DNA of 64,000 bases from Taudactylus pleione (Eukaryota > Chordata > Amphibia > Anura > Myobatrachidae): assembly GCA_031769625.1 (NCBI GenBank), contig JAUIMM010000115.1, positions 16,570,501 through 16,634,500 on the forward strand, in the 5' to 3' direction. Position numbers and translations under genes: made by a program. Positions 19,821-27,613 of this stretch are shown here, one piece after another. Positions within the stretch are counted from its first letter, which is position 1, and each line of letters begins with the position of its first letter. Below the pieces are notes generated by a model that saw nothing but the letters and a program-made list of their open reading frames with translations, was not told the DNA's origin and searched no databases.

Positions 19821-21819
19821 ATTGCGGAGGGCACCCTTCATTGATGATGTATGTGGATCCTGAGTGCCAAGCCTTTGCTGCAAGTAAATATATATTTGTG
19901 CAACTTTTCTACGAATAATATCAGCTATATTTAACTTACCATTACAGTACAGAAGTGTACTGTAATGGTAAGAATATTTTTTCCAAGTAGTGTCTTCCAG
20001 TTTTAATTGGTAATTAATTTTACTTGGCACTGCATGCAAATAATGATTAATGAGGAGGAAATAAATGATTTATTACTGTAAATACTAGTCTGTACCCCAG
20101 CAAATGGCCACTAGTTTTGTTCATGTTAGACAGATGTTTTGTTTTTTCTTAGTGGGCACCTATTCAGATATACATATTGTGTACTGTATATTCATTCTCC
20201 ACAAATGTATACATGTGAATTGAAGATTTTTAACTAACATTTGTTTAATGTGTACATTTGAACAAAAACATCGATATTCATTAAGACCTTTACTTTTATC
20301 CACTAACATGCTTAGCTACCAGTTAGCAATTAAAGATAATTACTAACTGGGAGCTAAGGTCTCAGTGTAAATTTGCAGCTCTTAGTAATGTTGTTAGTCC
20401 TCAGAGTGCACATTCAGATTAAGGTGGCAACTGGCTTTCAGTGTACATCTTCACAGTTGTTTTGCAAGCTAAACACAGATGAAAATCTTTTCACATTGAT
20501 AAACGCAGAAGTAATAAATGGGTGTCAAGGACACATCTCTAATCTCAAGGCAAACTTTTATAAGCTATGTAAGTGAAACTGTTTACTTGATGATGAATTG
20601 TGGCTCTAGCTTTTAGAAAATATTGTTCAGAACTAAAATTATTTTATTGGATGTTATAAATCATGTACCGTATTTTAAAGCTTTTGAATGTTTTGTTATT
20701 TACATTATAACAATTGATATTAAGGTATGAAAGACGTCTATTTTTAAATGCTTTACAATTCACTAGATCAGTGGTTCCTAAACTTTCTTGAATCATGGCT
20801 CCTAGAGTATCAGCATTTTTTTCATGGCACCCCTAGGCCAAAACTTTCTTATTGAGAAATTCAGCAGAGATTATTATTAAAATAAATTGTGCTCACCAGT
20901 CGTCCAGTTCCGTGGTGGTGAACAGGGTTGCGCTTCTGTTTGTCCACATATTTAATAATAGGCAAAACCAGCGCTGGTGGCTGCCAATCACATAGGGTCT
21001 GATTCAGAGTTGTACACGAATCAGATGGTTTGCGTAGAACTCCAAAAGTGGCTGATACTGCACATATGCCGACCTGTGTCTGCAAGATTGCTCGCAGTGC
21101 CTCCTAAACTGCTGTATGATTGACATGCTGCTGCCGTTTGGAGGCTGGGAAGGGGGTGGCGCCGGACGGCTACCTAGAAAACTGGGTGTGTCAAGGCCAG
21201 TGTCTGTGTTTTCCGATGCGGATTCTATAGCCCCGGCTGCGTAAAAACACCGGCCATCCTGAGTAACTAGAGGATTACTCAGATTGCCAATGTTCACGCA
21301 GTTGATCCGATGGCTGCGTCCTCGGCCAATGTGCACGCAGATCACAGAAGCCGACAGGAGGTGGCTATTTACACAAGACGGCTTCTACGGTATTACCATA
21401 TTTTAGCATCGCTGCTGCATCCAATGACACAGCAGCGATGCTAAAAGCATACAATTCTGAATCAGGCCCATTGACCATACATTTGATTTGATCCTGAACC
21501 AACAAGCCATGGCACCCCTGCAAGTACCCACGGCACCCAGTTTGGGAACCACTGCACTAGATGGACATATCACCGGGACGCAAAAGTCTGTAATCATAGT
21601 TGATATTAGTGTTTTATATATTACATATAACCTAAGAAATAGTTTTTTGACTTTTTCCAACAGTCCTTGGCTTTCTCCAAGCAGCTGATTCGTGAGACTG
21701 AAAAGGAGAAGCTACATGCTGTGAATATTCAAGAGTGTGAACGCCTGAAGGAGCGCTGGCTGTCGGACGAGTGCATGAATGCTATTATTAGTTTCTTTCA
21801 AAAGAAAGCAAAGTTGTGA
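1434..21819 (+). CDS. eci2: Enoyl-CoA delta isomerase 2 (3' part, seven exons)
   Basis: Joined exons 1434-1622, 2390-2459, 11683-11785, 16699-16819, 17844-17933, 18559-18702 and 21664-21819 give 290 residues in one continuous frame. The family moves a cis-3 or trans-3 double bond of unsaturated acyl-CoAs to trans-2 so that beta-oxidation can continue in peroxisomes and mitochondria. Crotonase hallmarks are visible: SGNDL (fragment residues 94-98) and NGPAVGI (139-145), which form the oxyanion hole, and [12 protein letters not shown], whose Glu (residue 176) corresponds to the catalytic acid/base. The protein ends in AKL, a peroxisomal PTS1 variant. The first visible exon encodes the linker after the acyl-CoA-binding domain ([10 protein letters not shown]) and the start of the crotonase fold. 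Exons for the transit peptide and ACBP domain should lie left of base 1. All splice phases match and no frame is broken, so the gene looks functional although its introns are full of transposons. Confidence 0.95.
2390..2459 (+). CDS. eci2: ECI2 exon: helix after first strand pair
   Basis: 70 nt between TTATTTCAG and GTATGTT. It encodes [18 protein letters not shown] and then ITVLT, and ends after the first base of a Gly codon. The 9.2-kb intron that follows holds three classes of transposon. Confidence 0.9.
2689..2864. mobile_element. Palindromic MITE (GGGGGAGATTTATCAA ends)
   Basis: 176 bp with long inverted arms (GGGGGAGATTTATCAA against TTGATAAATCTCCCCC; GCTGATTGGTTG against CAACCAATCAGC). 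It is flanked by TAT on both sides, a 3-bp target duplication. It shares its inner arm motif with MITEs at 10127, 46464 and 51168. Confidence 0.8.
3257..4170 (+). mobile_element. Internally deleted hAT transposon
   Basis: Termini CAGGGTTGCA and TGCAACCCTG are perfect 10-bp inverted repeats of hAT type. Next to both ends are runs of GATTTAAATC-like units. The body holds the C-terminal half of a dead transposase, so the 5' half of the coding region was lost before or after insertion. The flanking 8-bp target duplication is not clear. Confidence 0.75.
3283..3925 (+). pseudogene. hAT transposase C-terminal fragment
   Basis: The reading runs through an in-frame stop near 3387 and a shift near 3632. 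The conserved parts are [11 protein letters not shown] (the LDPR motif of the catalytic domain) and, at the end, the hAT dimerisation motif [24 protein letters not shown]. The N-terminal zinc finger and the first catalytic Asp are missing. It is inactive. Confidence 0.75.
4472..5304 (+). pseudogene. LINE ORF1 remnant
   Basis: It begins with a possible start [12 protein letters not shown] in one frame and continues from 4631 in another. The core reads [24 protein letters not shown], then [23 protein letters not shown]. The latter is the L1 ORF1p signature: end of the coiled coil followed by the RRM domain's DLEnRsRRnNlri-rGiPE motif. A stop at 4981 and shifts break it, so no working RNA chaperone is encoded. 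Confidence 0.75.
5573..5609. repeat. (AT)n microsatellite
   Basis: An uninterrupted alternating AT run between LINE ORF1 and ORF2 remnants. Confidence 0.9.
6003..8660 (+). pseudogene. LINE ORF2 (endonuclease and RT) remnant
   Basis: The start [21 protein letters not shown] (6007 on) is the beginning of the L1/Tx1 AP-endonuclease. Around 6730-7075 lies the typical spacer before RT ([29 protein letters not shown]). After the [31 protein letters not shown] and [17 protein letters not shown] continue toward the RT palm. The post-RT part ([21 protein letters not shown]) is at 7930-8660. Most of the endonuclease and much of the palm are deleted, and stops are frequent. Confidence 0.7.
7077..7268. 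mobile_element. hAT-type MITE plus inverted LINE segment
   Basis: Ends CTGGCCTGGCCAACCTGTGG (about 7077) and CCACAGGTTGGCCAGGCCTG form near-perfect inverted arms around a CATGC-containing core. To the right, 7221-7262 is an inverted copy of the LINE sequence at about 7032-7074. The whole insert is flanked by CTCTACTA on both sides, an 8-bp duplication of hAT length. Confidence 0.7.
8938..9241. mobile_element. MITE rich in AACGATTTT units
   Basis: Inverted ends AAGCTGCATACACACACAAC and GTGTGTGTGAGCTATA enclose many ACGATT/AATCGT motifs in both orientations. The whole unit can fold on itself. It has no coding potential. Confidence 0.65.
10127..10313. mobile_element. Palindromic MITE (GGGGTCTATTTACTAAGC ends)
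   Basis: 187 bp with near-perfect inverted arms through most of its length, ending in GACCCC, and flanked by AAA on both sides. It inserted into the 3' untranslated end of the minus-strand Tc1 copy. The inner arm CAATCAGCTCC against GGAGCTGATTG is shared with the MITEs at 46464 and 51168. Confidence 0.85.
10355..10847 (-). pseudogene. Tc1-like transposase, C-terminal half
   Basis: The frame covers the second and third catalytic positions of a DD34E transposase: [14 protein letters not shown] (second Asp), then [16 protein letters not shown] (third residue Glu). It ends in [11 protein letters not shown]. The conserved Trp after NL is changed to Ser. The N-terminal DNA-binding part is missing because the copy joins the plus-strand copy at 10847. 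It cannot act alone. Confidence 0.8.
10848..11490 (+). pseudogene. Tc1-like transposase, middle part with frameshifts
   Basis: It reads from a helix-turn-helix/GRPR-region remnant through VIFSDE (first catalytic Asp) to the [12 protein letters not shown] motif near 11290. It loses the frame near 11165-11200 and stops before the end of the domain at 11490. A 25-bp unit (GGAGGATGGCCTGGTGTCAA) is duplicated in tandem at 10857-10905, which shifts the frame. Inactive. Confidence 0.75.
11683..11785 (+). CDS. eci2: ECI2 exon with SGNDL oxyanion-hole motif
   Basis: 103 nt between TTTGTAG and GTGTGTGA. It starts in phase 1 (completing a Gly codon) and ends after two bases of a Gln codon. The motif [14 protein letters not shown] is the first oxyanion-hole loop, and the backbone amide at this loop stabilises the thioester enolate in the family. 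Confidence 0.93.
11786..12410. other. ECI2 intron, nothing recognised
   Basis: AT-rich intronic sequence with no supported repeat border or open frame. Confidence 0.35.
12411..12500. repeat. Interspersed repeat fragment (ATCATTTATTTATAAAGCAC type)
   Basis: TATTATCATCATTTATTTAT followed by AAAGCACTACAATTATGTAG is a short version of the repeat at 48703-48985. Only its head is recognisable. Confidence 0.45.
12945..13395. mobile_element. MITE with telomere-like CCTAACCCTAA core
   Basis: CCCGACACCGGTAGGTCCAG...GAATCCCGACGGG on the left and GGCGTCGGGATTCCGGCG... on the right are imperfect inverted motifs. Between them, 12990-13245 is a degenerate tandem array of CCTAACC(C)T(A)ACC-type units of about 28 bp. 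The same design occurs at 36812, 49699 and 61380. Confidence 0.7.
13739..15171 (+). mobile_element. Tc1-like transposon with both terminal repeats
   Basis: Left end CAGTGCATCTGGAAAGTATT after TA (13737-13738) and right end AATACTTTCAGGATGCGCTG before TA (15172-15173) are inverted repeats with the TA target duplication of Tc1/mariner elements. It is 1.43 kb long, usual for the group. A single transposase region lies between the ends. It sits in the ECI2 intron, in the same orientation as the gene. Confidence 0.92.
14025..14986 (+). pseudogene. Tc1-like DD34E transposase with internal deletion
   Basis: Frame one (14025-14489) carries the paired-like DNA-binding region with [13 protein letters not shown], the [11 protein letters not shown] helix and a GRPSKLS hook. 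Frame two (14486-14986) carries [30 protein letters not shown] with the second Asp, and [11 protein letters not shown] with the third residue Glu. Between the frames, at about 14463-14478, a short deletion removed the segment that holds the first catalytic Asp and shifted the frame. The rest is well conserved, so this copy is fairly young but inactive. Confidence 0.9.
15336..15494. mobile_element. hAT-type MITE with 8-bp target duplication
   Basis: Ends TAGGGGTGGGCAATA and TATTGCCCACCCCTG are inverted repeats. ATCTAGAA flanks both sides (15328-15335 and 15495-15502). The length is 159 bp and the body is partly self-complementary (CATCCCAGCATGC against GGCATGTTGG). Confidence 0.88.
15955..16139. 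mobile_element. hAT-like MITE with long inverted arms
   Basis: Left CAGCAGTTCCCAAAC then GTCCTCAAGGCACC; right GGTGCCTTGAGGAC then GTGTGGAAACCTGCTG. The inner arms ATATCCATG and CATGGATATC pair as well. No coding content. Confidence 0.75.
16140..16698. other. ECI2 intron, nothing recognised
   Basis: AT-rich; ends in the polypyrimidine tract and CCTACCAG acceptor of the next exon. Confidence 0.35.
16699..16819 (+). CDS. eci2: ECI2 exon with NGPAVGI motif
   Basis: 121 nt between CTACCAG and GTAAGT. It encodes [20 protein letters not shown] and [11 protein letters not shown]. The Gly-rich loop supplies the second oxyanion-hole amide and the helix that follows points at the thioester. It closes in phase 0. 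Confidence 0.95.
16820..17843. other. ECI2 intron, AT-rich, no element recognised
   Basis: About 1 kb of AT-rich sequence without supported ORFs or repeat boundaries. It ends with TCTCTTTTTGCAG. Confidence 0.4.
17844..17933 (+). CDS. eci2: ECI2 exon with catalytic glutamate
   Basis: 90 nt, phase 0 at both ends, between TTTTTGCAG and GTAAGTC. It encodes [20 protein letters not shown]. The Glu after SP aligns with the general acid/base of delta isomerases and separates this family from hydratases. Confidence 0.95.
18559..18702 (+). CDS. eci2: ECI2 exon: C-terminal helices
   Basis: 144 nt, phase 0 at both ends, between TTGTAACAG and GTAAGT. It encodes [20 protein letters not shown] and the GLVTEVFP motif typical of the end of the crotonase core. 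Confidence 0.94.
18861..19510. mobile_element. 650-bp MITE with GGGGGCGATTCAATTC ends
   Basis: Left GGGGGCGATTCAATTCAGGA with GAGTTGAATAG, right CTATTCAACTC with CTGAATTGAATTGCCCCC, give long inverted termini. The body has further inverted pieces (CAATTGAATCG). No ORF of note. Flanks ATT and ATA suggest a 3-bp duplication with one change. Confidence 0.8.
19750..19818. repeat. (TG)n/(TA)n compound microsatellite
   Basis: A GTGTGT tract passes into an uninterrupted TA run. Confidence 0.9.
20769..21554. mobile_element. hAT-type MITE carrying a second nested MITE
   Basis: Ends CAGTGGTTCCTAAACTTTC and AGTTTGGGAACCACTG are inverted. CACTAGAT is present on both sides (20761-20768 and 21555-21562), a perfect 8-bp duplication. 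A second element occupies 20995-21469. It lies in the last ECI2 intron, ending about 110 bp before the final exon. Confidence 0.92.
20995..21469. mobile_element. Nested MITE with GGGTCTGATTCAG ends
   Basis: Ends GGGTCTGATTCAGA and TCTGAATCAGGCCC (with one base change) belong to the terminal type found at least nine times in the window. Flanks are ATA and ATT, an imperfect 3-bp duplication. Confidence 0.8.
21664..21819 (+). CDS. eci2: ECI2 last exon, AKL peroxisomal signal
   Basis: It begins after TTTCCAACAG, codes 51 residues ([20 protein letters not shown] and [18 protein letters not shown]) and stops at TGA 21817-21819. The last three residues are AKL, a functional PTS1 variant in other proteins; many family members end in SKL. 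Confidence 0.95.
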   Translation, partial: SLAFSKQLIRETEKEKLHAVNIQECERLKERWLSDECMNAIISFFQKKAKL

Positions 21820-21872
21820 TTTTTGCCTTATGCTCTATAGGTTCTGAAATATTTCTTTTGTCTGTTAACCTT

Positions 21873-21963
21873 ATTAAAACACGAGAAAATATTAATTTAC
21901 TTAACCATGTTTTCATAATAATAATAATAATAATAATACCACTTGGGGTTTCATATTAATAAA
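21873..21963 (+). promoter_or_regulatory. Possible ECI2 polyadenylation signals
   Basis: ATTAAA at 21873 and AATAAA at 21958 follow the stop codon by 54 and 139 bases. The second lies behind an (AAT)n run (21914-21938), so it may be a chance match. Which signal is used cannot be told from sequence. Confidence 0.4.
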
Positions 21964-21969
21964 AATAAA

Positions 21970-22942
21970 TAAGCGCAGTTACCTGGTATATACTGTATGC
22001 CCCTGTCATCTGTTGGTATTTTTCTTCAGCGTGTTTGCTAATTTACATTTTTGGTCAGGGTCTAAATACATAACATTTTACTTGTGGGAAAAGAAAGTGA
22101 TTTTTATAGAACAAGAATAGCTCTGACATTACTGTCTATGTGAACATGCAAAGTCACATACACAAAATAACTAACAATATACTGTTTAGTGAGAACATGG
22201 CAGATGTCAGTTATTTATCTCAAATACAGTATCTTGCTTAATAGTTCCAGACTGATGTGGTTGCTTTTTTATGTAAAGTTTATGAATAAGCCAATTCTAT
22301 GAGCAATTTAATTCCAACAATAAATATTTTTGTAGGTATGTATTAGGCTCCATACACTTGATACTGTAGTTTCGTTCAGTGAATTTTATTAATAGCTCTG
22401 AAGCGGTAGCACTGCCAATCTAACACACTCCTTCCATCTCCACAATCACAAATCTATCTAGCTATTTTAGTGGTGGACTCTAAACTTTGCATACAGTATA
22501 TATTTGTGATATGTATTAGTAGATCTTTTACTTTAGTCAAGTGATAGTTTGTTTTGAGATCTCTTGAGCAAAGGCATTATATCAGCCTGCAAAAATGTGG
22601 CCCTACAATGCAAACCAACCAGTGCTGGATAGCACTGGGGCTCTTCCCGTACCACCTGGACTGGGGGACATAGTAAATGCAGAAATTGCCCTGGCAGCCA
22701 TTAACTTATTGGGAAAGCTGGCAGGGCAGCATCGCAAATGAATGAAAAGGAACCTGACCACGGATAGTCAGTATGAAAGACTGTAAACTCTCCTCCAGAG
22801 CAGGTTGTCAAGGGGAAAGAAAAAAGTTCACAACCAAATCAAATCTACTGAGGCTCTGCTCATGCGAATTGGGTGAGAATCAATGCCTTGCAGAAATCAC
22901 ATTTCTGCTATGTAGTTCAATACATTGTTTGTGCAAAACATT
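21970..22942. other. ECI2 downstream flank, nothing recognised
   Basis: AT-rich intergenic DNA without supported genes or element borders. Confidence 0.35.
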
Positions 22943-23362
22943 CAGTGCCGGACTAAACTCGGTGGAGGCCCCTAGGCAGTCCAAATCTCAGGACCCCCTC
23001 GCAAATTATCTCCTAATAAGTTTTTAATTTTACCAACTATTTTAATAAACCGTACGTAGGTTGCACCGAAAATTTTTTACAAGCTGACAGAAGATGAGCT
23101 TTTAAGAGACAAACTGTAATGTGAATCTAATGTCTATGGATTATGTACTTTAAATTGTTAATTACATTACATTAATACAGTATTTCTCTATTATAGAGTC
23201 TTTTGATGTAAAGTTTTCATTTCTTTGAATTGATTAATTTTCTCTATCTTTTGGAAACCATTTAAGAACGATTGGTTGTAATTTGCTTTCAAGATCAAAT
23301 CAATATTAATGACACGGGGTCCCTAAAAGGCGCGAGGCCCATTGGTTGGTGATCCGGCACTG
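22943..23362. mobile_element. hAT-type MITE (CAGTGCCGGAC ends)
   Basis: Left CAGTGCCGGAC and right GATCCGGCACTG are inverted. Flanks AAAACATT and AATACATT agree at 7 of 8 positions, so an 8-bp duplication is likely. Confidence 0.8.
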
Positions 23363-24140
23363 AATACATTCAAAGAGGCAGAGTAAGCATCAAACAGTGT
23401 AGTTCTGCTCACCTAAAATAAAAGGTGACATTCACAGCAGTACAGAAATCGCCTTTCTTCTGAGCATATGAACCATCACTTCATATATATATTCCATAAT
23501 GGATCATCAGATTATAAAACATCCTTCCTCACACTGCAAAGTATTTCAATAAACTCTTTATTCTCTTTGAGTGTAATCAAAGATCGGCATAGCGTCAACC
23601 GGCCCATAGTCTACAGTAGGCTCATCCCTCAATGTTCCGCTTACATCAGAATGTAACAACTTGTAATAAGGTGTCACAATCTAGGATTCTATAGGATACT
23701 ACTGTAGGTTGTGACCAAGATGTGACAAGATGTTTTTCTCACTAGCATATCACTCAAGCTGCTTTGTGTCTGGCCAGTATAGATTTTTGTTTTATGTTTT
23801 TTCATAAACATTTTATTAAGTTTTTCCAAAAGGGATTTATCAAAATATAGAATGATACATTTTACATAAAGTTGTCAGAACTTGAATAATTATTTGTTAC
23901 ATAAAATGCAGCATCAAAAACAGATATTCCTTTGTTAAATAGTACAACAGGAAAATTAAAACATACATACAAAAATAATACCAACAAAAAGGGGGTCATA
24001 TTTAGAAACACACAAGAGGGGGGGGAACATTTCGTAACCACGTATATATGGTATACTTTCTACTTCCTTAGAAAAGGAAAACGTGAGCAGTTGATCACTC
24101 TTTTAAATTTTTAAGTATCAAAACATTTGGATATCTCTGA

Positions 24141-24989
24141 TTATGAAACAGAAGGGGCTAATTGTCTGTGTAGAATCCAGGCAGTGGGTTTAAATAATTT
24201 GTATATATGTGTTTGGACTGACATATCTAAAGCTGCAATATAATGTTCCCATTTTTTATGGAATCTGGTTACACCTTTTTCTATATCCGGGATGGTAGCT
24301 CGTCTTTCAAAATAAATTATGCGGAGGAGAATATTTTTCAGCTCGGCCAGAGAGAGTGTAGACCTCTTGATCCAGTATTTCAATATCAACTTTTTTGCAA
24401 CAGTGAGAATAACGGTTATGACAGGAATAATCTTTTTTCCCAATACACCTAGGTACCACCCCGACAAGTTTACCAACAGACATGCTTTTGGGTCTCTAGA
24501 TAAATTTAAATTGAATACCTGATTAATATAGTTGATAATTTTATGCCAAAATATTGCTATCTTCACACATTGCTAAAAGTTGTGAAAGAATGTAGCTCCC
24601 TGCATTTTACACTTTGGACATTTGCCAGTTTCGTCTGGAACAATATGTGCTCTCTGAGCCTGTGAAATAAATGCTCTGTGCATTGTTTTAAAATGTGTTT
24701 CCTGCAATGAAGCAGTATGTAAATATTTAAATACCATTGAATTATGATCTAACAAGACATCTACGTCAGAGATATCAGCAGTATCCTCTGACCATCTTTT
24801 AAGAGTGTTTCCCCAAATTTTTCCATACCGAGAGAATCTAAGATATATATTATAATGTTTAAGTCTATAAAGACTGGTACGAGAAAAGGAAAAAATAGTC
24901 TGCATAGGGGCAGGTGGCTCAGCGTTAGGTTTGGGCATAGAGTTAATGAAATGTCTAATCTGCAAGTACATGAAGAAGTGTCTGTCCAC
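24141..24989 (-). pseudogene. LINE ORF2 C-terminal part
   Basis: Two frames (24989-24573 and 24566-24141) encode the post-RT region: HRAFISQAQRAHI, then KCPKCKMQGATFFHNF, which is the C-x2-C-type knuckle near the L1 ORF2 C-terminus, followed by FWHKIINYINQVFNLNL and WIKRSTLSLAELKN. The frame changes between them. Confidence 0.8.
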
Positions 24990-25095
24990 TTACTAATACT
25001 TATTTTTTTAATTCAGAGAAAGACATCAAGACCCCCCTGGATCAAAAACATCTCGAATTGATACAAGTCTACAGTTAAAGCACATCTTGTTTGTT

Positions 25096-25920
25096 TCATT
25101 TCAAAGCCATTGTGGTGGTGAATAGAGGCCAAAATATGAGAATTCTGTCAATGTCCCAATATTTATGCACCTGACTGTATGTGAGAGTAGTTGTGACCAC
25201 TGGAAAGTACTGGGTGTAAATCGAACCCTGTAACATCTCCTGATAAAGCATTTCAGACTTAGTATAGTTTACTTTATAGCCAGCAAACGTCCCAAAATCC
25301 TCAATTAAAGAAACAATTGCCGGAATAGATACACTAGGATTAGATATAAATAAAAGCATGTCGTCTGCAAACAATGCCATCTTAGCCTCCACCTTCCCCA
25401 CCATAATACCAGTATAAAGCGAGGATTCTCGAGCAATCGCCAGGGGCTCCAAAGCCAACGCAAAAAGTAAGGGCGACAATGGACAACCCTGGCGAGTACC
25501 CCTCTTTATATAAAACGGGGAGGACAAAAATTCGTTACCCATCACCTGTGTCATAGGGTCTGAATACAGATTAGCAATTAATTGGATGAACTCCGCCGGC
25601 GCCCCAAACCTCCGCAATGACTCGAATAAGTGTCCCCACGTGACTAAGTCAAACGCCTTTTCGGCATCTAATGATAATATTACATTGGCATCGCGGCAAC
25701 CGGCGGACTCCACCCACTGCATAATTGAAATTGCCTTCCTAATATTTGCAACAGACTGGCGGCCGTGGATGAATCCAGTTTGGTCAGCGTGAATAATGGA
25801 TGGCAAGACTAATTTAAATCTATTTGCTAATAAATTTGTGAGAATCTTATAGTCCGTGTTTAATAATGATATCTGACGGTATGAACTGGGGAGTTCTGGA
25901 TCACGACCTGGCTTCGGCAA
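25096..25920 (-). pseudogene. LINE reverse transcriptase core
   Basis: RT blocks are in order: SYRQISLLNTDYKILTNLLANR, HADQTGFIHGR, LSLDAEKAFD, GTRQGCPLSPLLFALALEPL and ALFADDMLLFISNP with the catalytic Asp pair of FADD. These match the Tx1/L1 clade. The palm is intact, but the frame is shifted relative to the upstream part near 25910 and lost after about 25220. Confidence 0.88.
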
Positions 25921-26425
25921 GACTCTTGATAGTGACAGAGTTAAAATATTGTGGGAGGCTATTGCCCATTAGAATACAATTATAAACCGCCGTGAGGGTA
26001 TCAGAAATTTTTGAGGAGAGAATCTTATAATAATCATTAGAGAGGCCATCAGGACCTGGGGCTTTATCGTGTTTTAAAGAAGAAATTATTCCCGTGATTT
26101 CATCTGTGGTTACTGGATTTATCAAAGATGAAGCCTGATCTGTGGACATAACGGGTACATTTATGTTGGACCAAAAAGCCGTTCTCCTGGACTCATCCAC
26201 GACCGGACTAGAATATAATTGAGAGTAAAATGATTTAAGAATTTCTGTGATATCTGTATTAGATCTGACTAAGTTACCGTCATTTTTATTTAAGGCTTTA
26301 ATAAGTGTAGGAGAGTGATGTCCTTTTAATAAATCAGACAATAATCTACTGGATTTATTCTCATGGCTATAGTATCTCGATTCCTTATTGAAAGCATATT
26401 TAGACTCCATTGAGGATAAAACATT
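25901..26425 (-). pseudogene. LINE pre-RT and RT start region
   Basis: It encodes YYSHENKSSRLLSDLLKGH, FYSQLYSSPV and SLKHDKAPGPDGLSNDYYK. The last is the KAPGPDG motif at the start of L1-type RT. It overlaps the RT core frame by about 20 bases, so a small indel separates them. On its 5' side it is cut by the DIRS insertion. Confidence 0.85.
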
Positions 26426-26428
26426 GTT

Positions 26429-26580
26429 TCTACTTCAGGGTCCATAGGGGTCCACAGGGTGACCTTGGGGTATAGCTGGATCCTCGGGCACCACGGAGTT
26501 AAAGCTTTTAGCTGCTCCCAGGATGCACTTGGGTCCAACCTCCCCTATACCCCGCCCCCGAGCCACAGGCACCTCAGTTT
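26429..26580 (+). repeat. DIRS left inverted terminal repeat
   Basis: From CTACTTCAGGGTCCATAGG to GGCACCTCAGTT. It matches the reverse complement of 32350-32541, except that the outermost part differs: GAAGTAG here, GAAGTCC with TTCGTAG on the right. This difference is reproduced in the two halves of the internal complementary region. Confidence 0.9.
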
Positions 26581-27613
26581 TAGATGGTGCCCGGCCGGAG
26601 TCGGGTCACCCTGCGGGGGGGGAGGGCTGCAGGAGCAGCCCCCTAAAGCTTTTTATTTAACTAGGTTAAATTTATTTTTACATTAGTTTTTTTTTTTTTT
26701 TCTCCAGAGCGGCAGCGCTGGGCTGTCTGTAAGACGCCCACGCTGCCGCTCCTTCTCCCTGCTGGCACCGCGACGCCAGCACTGAACTGGGGATCGCGGC
26801 GGGGGAAGCCAGAGTCTGTACTAGCCGGACTCTGGTTTCCCCCGGGACTGCTGCCGGAAGACGCCGGGGAGATCAGGTAAGCCGCGCACCGCTGATTAGC
26901 GGCGGTGCGCGGGTAATGCCTTTCATATGCAGTCCCATGCCCCCGGTCTAGGGGACAGACCGGGGGCGCTAGCGGTGGCAGCGGGCCCCCCCTCCATCGG
27001 AGGCATACCCCGCCAGACCACTAGACCACCAGGGTAATTAAGCGGCAAGCGGGATGCCGCAACCTTGGGGGTTAAATATGCTAGCCAGGGGAGGAAGCCT
27101 TCCCTGTCAGAGGCTCCTCCCCTCAGCTCAGCGCGCCTTTCAGCTCGGAGTCTGGCGTCGCTGAGCTGCAGCTACTCGGCCACTCCTCCTCTGAGGTCTC
27201 CAGCGGCCATTTTCTTACTGGCAGCGTGGATACTCTCAGGGAGCACGCGGACCGGTCCCCCTGTGTACCTCTCCCCCGACAAGGACAGTGTACACAGCGC
27301 TATAGCCCTCCCAGACACTGAATCTGGGAGGTTGATTGTAGTGGAAAGGTGCAGTGAGTATATCTTCCTGCATGGTATGTGACTTTTGCTAGTGCTGCCT
27401 GTCTGTGTCTTTTTTCTACTTACTGTCAGCCTGTACCTATCCCTTTCCTTCTCCTACAAGCCCTACAGGTGTGCGGGGGAAGGGTGTTTCTACTGACCTC
27501 ACCTATATAGATCACGTATTTGTGAGGTCCGTCACATACAGTTGTGTGCTACACGGTGCCATATTGTGGGCTGTTCAGCACACTGGTGAGTGCGCACGTT
27601 TTCTTCCTAAGTC
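26581..27613 (+). other. DIRS 5' leader, GC-rich
   Basis: About 1 kb of GC-rich, non-coding sequence between the left terminal repeat and the gag-like start. It likely holds the promoter and RNA start, but no specific element can be named. One frame (27065-27382) is open but lacks recognisable domains. Confidence 0.5.
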
